Origin: CAYOSF01 sp964406605
GTDB taxonomy: Bacteria; Chloroflexota; Dehalococcoidia; DSTF01; RBG-16-68-14
DNA length: 64,000 nucleotides
Assembly (NCBI GenBank): GCA_964406605.1
Contig: CAYOSF010000002.1
Location: 248,001-312,000 of the forward strand
Direction: 5' to 3'
Shown: one piece after another, positions 59,968 through 64,000 of the stretch
Layout: each line of letters begins with the position of its first letter
Numbering within the stretch: the stretch's first letter is position 1
The notes under the pieces: generated by a model
The model's database searches: none
Told to the model about the DNA's origin: nothing
Seen by the model: only the letters and a program-made list of their open reading frames with translations
Position numbers and translations under genes: made by a program

Positions 59968-61419
59968 TTGCGTAGAAAGCAGATCGTGCCCGATCCTCGC
60001 TCAAACCTGCCGCGGACGCTCCAACCGCGCACTGTCGCCGTCATCGGCGACAAGCGGGCAAACGGCTATCTGTGGCTGCGGAACATGAGCACGTTCAAGG
60101 GTAAGGTCTACTCCGTTCAGATCGACCCGGAGGAGATTCCCGGCATTGAGCAGATGGGGGTTGCCAACTACCTTTCTCTGGCCGACGTGCCGGAGCCGAT
60201 CGACTACGCCGTATGCGCCGTGCCCCGAGCGGTCGCCCCGCGCATCATCTCCGACTGCGCCGCGAACCGCGTCGGCGGGGTCTCGTTGTTCACCTCCGGC
60301 TTCGCGGAGACGGGCGAACCCGAAGCCATTCGGCTGCAGTCGGAGATTGGGCGGATTGCGCGGGAAGCCGGCTTGGCGCTAATTGGACCGAACTGTATGG
60401 GCGTCTACAACGCCAAGCTGGGCGTGCGCCAGTCCGCCGAGCAACCGACGGGCGAGCCGGGTCCTGTGGGTTTCATCTCCCAGTCCGGCACTCATGCCAT
60501 CAATTTCAGCCTCACCGGCGCGGCCAACGGCGTCAGGATCAGCACGTCGATAAGCATGGGCAACGCCGAGGTGCTCGATGTGCCTGATTACGTCGACTAC
60601 CTCGTCGGCGATCCTGACACACGCGTGATCGCCATGTACGTCGAGGGGGTGAAGGACGGCCGGCGCCTGCTCGAGTCCTTGCGCCGAGCCTGTAGGACGA
60701 AGCCCGTGGTCATCTGGAAAGGCGGCGTAACCGAAGCGGGTGCCCGGGCCACGGCCTCCCACACCGCCTCCCTAGCGACATCTAGCACCGTCTGGGACGC
60801 CGTGGTGCGCCAGGCTGGAGCACTCGCGACCGACAGTGTGGACGACACCGTCGACACGCTGAAGGCGCTGCTGCACTGCAAGCCCGGCACCGGCCGTGGC
60901 ATGGGGCTGATGGCCATGACGGGCGGTCAGTCGGTAGTGATAACGGACGCATTCGTCCGGGGGGGGCTTGAGGTGCCGCTCCTGACTCAGGCCAGCTACA
61001 AGAAACTCGCGGGGTTCTTCAACATCATTGGAGGAAGCTATCGCAACCCACTCGATATGGGAGGCACCATCGGCTTCGGCGGCCAGCGCGAGCATCTTGA
61101 GCGACTATTCGAGATCCTCGACAGCGATGCCCATGTCGATGCCATCGCCATGGAGCTCGCATCGGGATTCATGGCCCGGCGCTGGCAGGCGGATCCGTCG
61201 AGCTTGGACGAGCTTCTCGACATGCTCGTCGCACACCAGGAGCGTTCCGCCAAGCCTTTCGTCACTATCCTGCACCCCGGACATGTGGAAGAGGTGACGG
61301 CGCAGGCGCGCTCGCGAGTCGTCGAGCGAGGGCTGCCCGTCTTCCCCTCGTTCGAGCGTGCGGCGCGAGCGCTCAACCACGCCATCGAGTACTGGCGTTC
61401 TCGCCAGGAGCTGGCGTAG
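59968..61419 (+). CDS. ADP-forming acyl-CoA synthetase, alpha (CoA-binding/ligase) subunit
   Basis: About 483 residues. A CoA-binding Rossmann domain (RTVAVIGDKRANG, with DYAVCAVPRAVAP) is followed by succinyl-CoA-ligase-like domains (LIGPNCMGVYN, GPVGFISQSGTH). The phosphorylated His is expected in ATASHTASLATSS. It pairs with the ATP-grasp subunit encoded 72 bases upstream. The start is uncertain: TTG 59968 or GTG 59986, neither with a strong ribosome site. The acyl substrate is unknown. Confidence 0.88.
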   Translation: MRRKQIVPDPRSNLPRTLQPRTVAVIGDKRANGYLWLRNMSTFKGKVYSVQIDPEEIPGIEQMGVANYLSLADVPEPIDYAVCAVPRAVAPRIISDCAANRVGGVSLFTSGFAETGEPEAIRLQSEIGRIAREAGLALIGPNCMGVYNAKLGVRQSAEQPTGEPGPVGFISQSGTHAINFSLTGAANGVRISTSISMGNAEVLDVPDYVDYLVGDPDTRVIAMYVEGVKDGRRLLESLRRACRTKPVVIWKGGVTEAGARATASHTASLATSSTVWDAVVRQAGALATDSVDDTVDTLKALLHCKPGTGRGMGLMAMTGGQSVVITDAFVRGGLEVPLLTQASYKKLAGFFNIIGGSYRNPLDMGGTIGFGGQREHLERLFEILDSDAHVDAIAMELASGFMARRWQADPSSLDELLDMLVAHQERSAKPFVTILHPGHVEEVTAQARSRVVERGLPVFPSFERAARALNHAIEYWRSRQELA

Positions 61420-61453
61420 GCAGCGCACACTGCGGGGCAGCCCGAACGTACCC

Positions 61454-62242
61454 ATGACCTCGGAGCCGTCGCTCTTCGCGGGCACAGCGCGGTACTACGC
61501 CCGCTACAAGGTTCCGTACCCGGAAGAGCTCTTCCGCGATATCGCCGACGAGTTCTCCCTCGACGGCAAGGGACGGCTGCTCGACCTCGGCTGCGGTCCG
61601 GGGACGGTCGCGTTGCGACTCCACGACCTGTTCGAAGAAGTCGTGGGCATCGATCCCGACCCCGCCATGATCGAGGAGGCCGACCGCCGGTGCGACGCCA
61701 TCGGCGCGACCAACGTGCACTGGGTCTGCATGCCGGCCGAAGGAATCTCTGGCAAACTGGCCCCTGTTCGACTCGTCACGTTGGGATCATCGCTCCACTG
61801 GATGAACCAAGAACTCGTGCTTCGAACGAGCCACGCGCTTCTGTCGGACGACGGCGGAATCGCGATCTTCGGGATGCCCGGTATGTGGGACGGGCCGGAG
61901 CCGTGGCAGCAGGAAGCCACGAGAATCGTGAAACGATGGCTGGGAGACCAGAGACGGGCGGGACGTGGCACGTTCACAAGTCCCGAGGAGAGATGGGGGC
62001 AGGTTCTGGAGAGGTCGCCATTCGTTCGTGTCAAGCAGAGGGAGTATCGCTTCGATCACGTGTGGACTGTGGACACCATCATCGGCTTCCTGTATTCGAC
62101 TTCCTTTGCGGCCAGGCCGCTCTTTGGCGATTCATGCGACGCATTCGAAGAGGATCTCCGCAGCGCCCTGCAACAGCTCAGCCCCAAGGGCATCTTTCAC
62201 GAGAAGGTTCTTGCTGAATCGCTCCTCGCCTGGAAGCACTAG
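61454..62242 (+). CDS. Class I SAM-dependent methyltransferase
   Basis: About 262 residues. SAM-binding motif I is LLDLGCGPGTVALRL, then GIDPDPAMIEEA (motif II) and VTLGSSLHWM near motif IV/post-I. Overall pattern is that of the methyltransferase 11/25 group for small molecules. ATG 61454 was selected because the domain starts right after it. The substrate is unknown. Confidence 0.85.
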   Translation: MTSEPSLFAGTARYYARYKVPYPEELFRDIADEFSLDGKGRLLDLGCGPGTVALRLHDLFEEVVGIDPDPAMIEEADRRCDAIGATNVHWVCMPAEGISGKLAPVRLVTLGSSLHWMNQELVLRTSHALLSDDGGIAIFGMPGMWDGPEPWQQEATRIVKRWLGDQRRAGRGTFTSPEERWGQVLERSPFVRVKQREYRFDHVWTVDTIIGFLYSTSFAARPLFGDSCDAFEEDLRSALQQLSPKGIFHEKVLAESLLAWKH

Positions 62243-62293
62243 AACACCACGATCGCGAAAAGGCCGCGCCTGGTCAGGGGCACCCAAGAACAA

Positions 62294-62326
62294 CGCAGAC
62301 GCCTCAACAAGGTCGAGACGTCTGCG
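62294..62326 (-). terminator. Terminator of the SWIM gene
   Basis: Perfect 8-bp stem CGCAGACG/CGTCTGCG, extended by CTC/GAG across a mismatch. Followed on the minus strand by TTGTTCTT. Lies between the convergent methyltransferase and SWIM genes. Confidence 0.5.
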
Positions 62327-62395
62327 CGATCATCCTCGACTATGATAGGGCCGCCCCTGTGGTTCCTGGCCCTATGCTACAACGCGATGGCGCTG

Positions 62396-62662
62396 CTAGG
62401 CGGGCTCCGGTACCCTCTGCAGGTGGAGGGCGCTCCGGGGGAGCATCCCCTCAAGGATCCGCTCCAGCGCCATGGTATGGGCACAAGCACCCCATCCGGC
62501 GAAGAAGTCGCAGCTACAGCGCCACGTATCCCCGTCCAGCGAGACTTCGTGCCGATCGTTCTCTCCATCGAACTCGACGCGCAAGCCGCTGAAATGGATG
62601 CGGCTTCGCTCCTGGGCGTAGCGCTTTGCCTTCTCGATCTTCCCGATGAGGCCTGAATTCAT
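62396..62662 (-). CDS. Small SWIM-type zinc finger protein
   Basis: An 88-residue protein. The zinc motif CSCDFFAGWGACAHTMALERIL gives CxC..CxH, the SWIM pattern, at about residues 50-71. An N-terminal basic helix precedes a short beta part (VEFDGENDRHEVSLDG). It begins at ATG 62662 with GGGGTG upstream. SWIM fingers bind nucleic acid or proteins. The long leader with an attenuator-like hairpin suggests conditional expression. Confidence 0.75.
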   Translation of the reverse strand: MNSGLIGKIEKAKRYAQERSRIHFSGLRVEFDGENDRHEVSLDGDTWRCSCDFFAGWGACAHTMALERILEGMLPRSALHLQRVPEPA

Positions 62663-62688
62663 CTGACACCCCTTTCCCTTCGGACGCA

Positions 62689-62718
62689 GCAAAACGGCAC
62701 CGGACAAACGCCGGTGCC
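62689..62718 (-). terminator. Attenuator-like hairpin in the leader of the SWIM gene
   Basis: Minus strand: GGCACCGG-N7-CCGGTGCC (62696-62718), perfect 8-bp stem, followed at once by GTTTTGC. It lies between a promoter plus 8-codon reading frame and the SWIM ATG, in the position of a transcription attenuator. Confidence 0.55.
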
Positions 62719-62724
62719 GGACGC

Positions 62725-62751
62725 TCACTCAAGAACGAGAAGGTGGGCCAT
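62725..62751 (-). CDS. Possible 8-residue leader peptide (MAHLLVLE)
   Basis: A minimal frame, ATG to TGA, preceded by AAGGGGATCG as ribosome site. It lies seven bases before the attenuator-like hairpin and downstream of a good promoter. Four of its eight residues are Leu or Val. The layout is that of a leader-peptide attenuator, but no partner antiterminator is worked out. Confidence 0.35.
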   Translation of the reverse strand: MAHLLVLE

Positions 62752-62773
62752 AATCGATCCCCTTCTAGCCGGT

Positions 62774-62803
62774 ATTCTACGACGAGCCACCCCAGGCCGT
62801 CAA
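62774..62803 (-). promoter_or_regulatory. Promoter of the SWIM leader
   Basis: Minus-strand TTGACG (62798-62803), 18-base spacer and TAGAAT (62774-62779). The predicted start near 62767 gives a leader of about 105 bases. Confidence 0.55.
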
Positions 62804-62818
62804 GCCGCACATCCCCTT

Positions 62819-63412
62819 CTACTCATCCAGCGAGGGGAAAGTGGCTAGGCGATGGTAGACGCTCCCACCCGGGCCCAGGACGCTCTGCATCAGGCTTACT
62901 TCCGTTAAGATCATCGACGGCAGGAGTGGCGACCTGTACCGTTCGATGAGACCCGCGAGCCGCCGACGTTCCGGCGGGGGAACCCGGTCCTGCACCCGCG
63001 CGAGGGTCAGGTGAGGAGCGAATGGACGGCGCTCGCGAGGAAATCGGAGCGGCCGAAGCGCCCTATCGACGCGGCGTGCCAGTGACGCTAAAGGCTCGGT
63101 GTCGCCCTCCAGCCCCACCCAGACTACCCGCAGCCGGGCACCACCGAAACCACCGAGCGTGGACGGCCGCACCCTCAACTCGAAGGGCTCTATCGCTGCC
63201 GCGAGCGCCTCCTTGATCCTATCCAGTCGCGATTCCTCGACGCCGCCCAGGAACTTGAGGGTGAGGTGGATGCCGGCCGGCCGTACCCAGCGCAGCCCGT
63301 CCGCGCCCAGGCGACGCAGGTCCTCCTGGATGCGCCCCAGGGCGCTTCGCACTTCGTCCGTGAGCTCGCAGGCGACGAACAGCCGGATCTGCCCTGGACG
63401 TTCGTCAGCCAT
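62819..63412 (-). CDS. thpR: RNA 2',3'-cyclic phosphodiesterase (ThpR/LigT-like)
   Basis: A 197-residue 2H phosphoesterase. Both HxTx motifs are intact: IHLTLKFLG and PHLTLARV. The N-terminus RLFVACELTDEVRSAL is typical. It opens 2',3'-cyclic phosphates on RNA ends. It overlaps the upstream amidohydrolase by eight bases, so the two are co-transcribed. Confidence 0.93.
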   Translation of the reverse strand: MADERPGQIRLFVACELTDEVRSALGRIQEDLRRLGADGLRWVRPAGIHLTLKFLGGVEESRLDRIKEALAAAIEPFELRVRPSTLGGFGGARLRVVWVGLEGDTEPLASLARRVDRALRPLRFPRERRPFAPHLTLARVQDRVPPPERRRLAGLIERYRSPLLPSMILTEVSLMQSVLGPGGSVYHRLATFPSLDE

Positions 63413-64000
63413 CGGACAGCCTCAGCAGGCGACGAGCATTCTCGCCCTCGATCAACCGGAGCGCCCGCTCATCGAGGGGCGCGTCGCGCAGCCTGCGCAG
63501 AGCATGCTCCTGGGAGACGAGAGGGAAGTCGCTGCCGAACAGGATGCGCTCGGGTCCCACAAGCTCCACGGCGCGGGCGTAGATCCCCGGCTCGTAGAGA
63601 AGGTCAGTGGCAGCCGTGTCGAAGTAGGTTCGCGCGAGCGATTCCCGCACCTCGGGCATGAGCGCGTAGAAAGGCAGCCCTCCACCCCAGTGAGCCGCGA
63701 TGACCGTGGCGGAGGGGAAGTCAGCTATGAAGCGCGCGATCTGTTCCAGCGGCAAGCCGGCCTTGCCGGGGTAGGCGTGTCCGGCGGGCTCGGTGACGTG
63801 GAAGAGGAGCGCCAGACCGTGGGTATCGGCGGCCCAGGCCAGGATGCCTGCCTCCCTGCTGTCGGTGAGTGAGTAGCCCTGGTTCTCGGGCCGGAGCTCG
63901 CCCAGGCCCAGGGCGCCTGCGGCAGCGCAGCGTTCTATCTCCTCGCGGGCATCGTCCTCGGAGGGCTGGACGGTGCAGAACGGAATGAGCCGGCCGCCGG
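63405..64000 (-). CDS. Amidohydrolase-family (metal-dependent TIM-barrel) protein, 5' end outside window
   Basis: The frame is open from the right edge to the stop at 63405, giving at least 197 residues. Visible motifs are GALGLGELRPENQGY, LLFHVTEPAGHAYPG, VIAAHWGGGLPFY and ILFGSDFPL. The final Asp-containing GSDFP and the HWGG and FHV His residues are metal or catalytic positions of the amidohydrolase 2 group (decarboxylase/lactonase-like). The N-terminal metal motif is cut off by the window edge. Confidence 0.85.
   Translation of the reverse strand, partial: GGRLIPFCTVQPSEDDAREEIERCAAAGALGLGELRPENQGYSLTDSREAGILAWAADTHGLALLFHVTEPAGHAYPGKAGLPLEQIARFIADFPSATVIAAHWGGGLPFYALMPEVRESLARTYFDTAATDLLYEPGIYARAVELVGPERILFGSDFPLVSQEHALRRLRDAPLDERALRLIEGENARRLLRLSDG

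Noticed and set aside
1..64000. CRISPR arrays, insertion sequences and rRNA genes
   Set aside because: No regularly spaced repeats, transposase-like proteins or rRNA sequence were seen. The repeated coding motifs belong to propeller and dockerin proteins.

Overview
The window is 64 kb of high-GC bacterial DNA with dense gene packing, ordinary housekeeping genes and one unusual anaerobic-redox island. Content suggests a Chloroflexota bacterium, probably Dehalococcoidia-like. The grounds are an 11-subunit-style complex I cluster without nuoEFG, a GuaB3-type IMP dehydrogenase homologue, T-box control of ileS, secreted proteins with Thr/Pro/Ala linkers and dockerin-like repeats, and lipoprotein binding proteins. 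This placement is inference; no rRNA gene is present to confirm it.

Layout. 1-2.7 kb: end of an unknown gene, a small secreted dockerin-like protein and a secreted alpha/beta hydrolase. 2.7-3.8 kb: an aldo/keto reductase. 3.8-14.1 kb (minus strand): the most interesting part. It has a FecBCD/BtuFCD-type ABC importer, a double-cubane-cluster type reductase with its BadF/HgdC-type ATPase activator, and then a compact nitrogenase-like nifD-K-H-B set without nifE/nifN. 14.3-16.9 kb: a polar amino-acid ABC importer. 16.9-24.2 kb: an aminotransferase, M28 peptidase, APH-like kinase, enoyl-CoA hydratase, moaC, DinB, Nudix and DUF3800 genes. 24.2-24.4 kb: a candidate structured RNA. 24.5-30.1 kb: moaA, rdgB, T-box-ileS and a tRNA-Met. 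30.3-32.4 kb: a secreted beta-propeller protein. 32.5-41.7 kb: nuoACDHJK-orf-LMN, lacking nuoB and nuoI. 41.7-43.3 kb: a secreted PD40-like dockerin protein. 43.4-57.2 kb: housekeeping genes (ybeY, dnaX-ybaB-recR-recO, fmdB family, prenyl synthases, tatD, metG, rsmI, guaB3, prmC, prfA). 57.6-64 kb: a J-like membrane protein, a dif-like site, a RAM-domain protein, a split ADP-forming acyl-CoA synthetase, a methyltransferase, a SWIM protein behind an attenuator-like leader, thpR and an amidohydrolase cut by the window edge.

How the island may work. It encodes two separate ATP-driven low-potential electron donors, each next to its own acceptor: NifH-like with NifDK-like, and BadF-like with the double-cubane reductase. 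A NifB homologue could supply a carbide-containing Fe-S cofactor precursor. The importer upstream could bring in a metal or chelate. The six P-cluster-type cysteines and a Cys275-like cofactor ligand are visible in the NifDK-like pair, but the His442-like ligand is not. The substrate is unknown. Methylthio-alkane reductase-like chemistry or an undescribed reduction is as plausible as N2 fixation.
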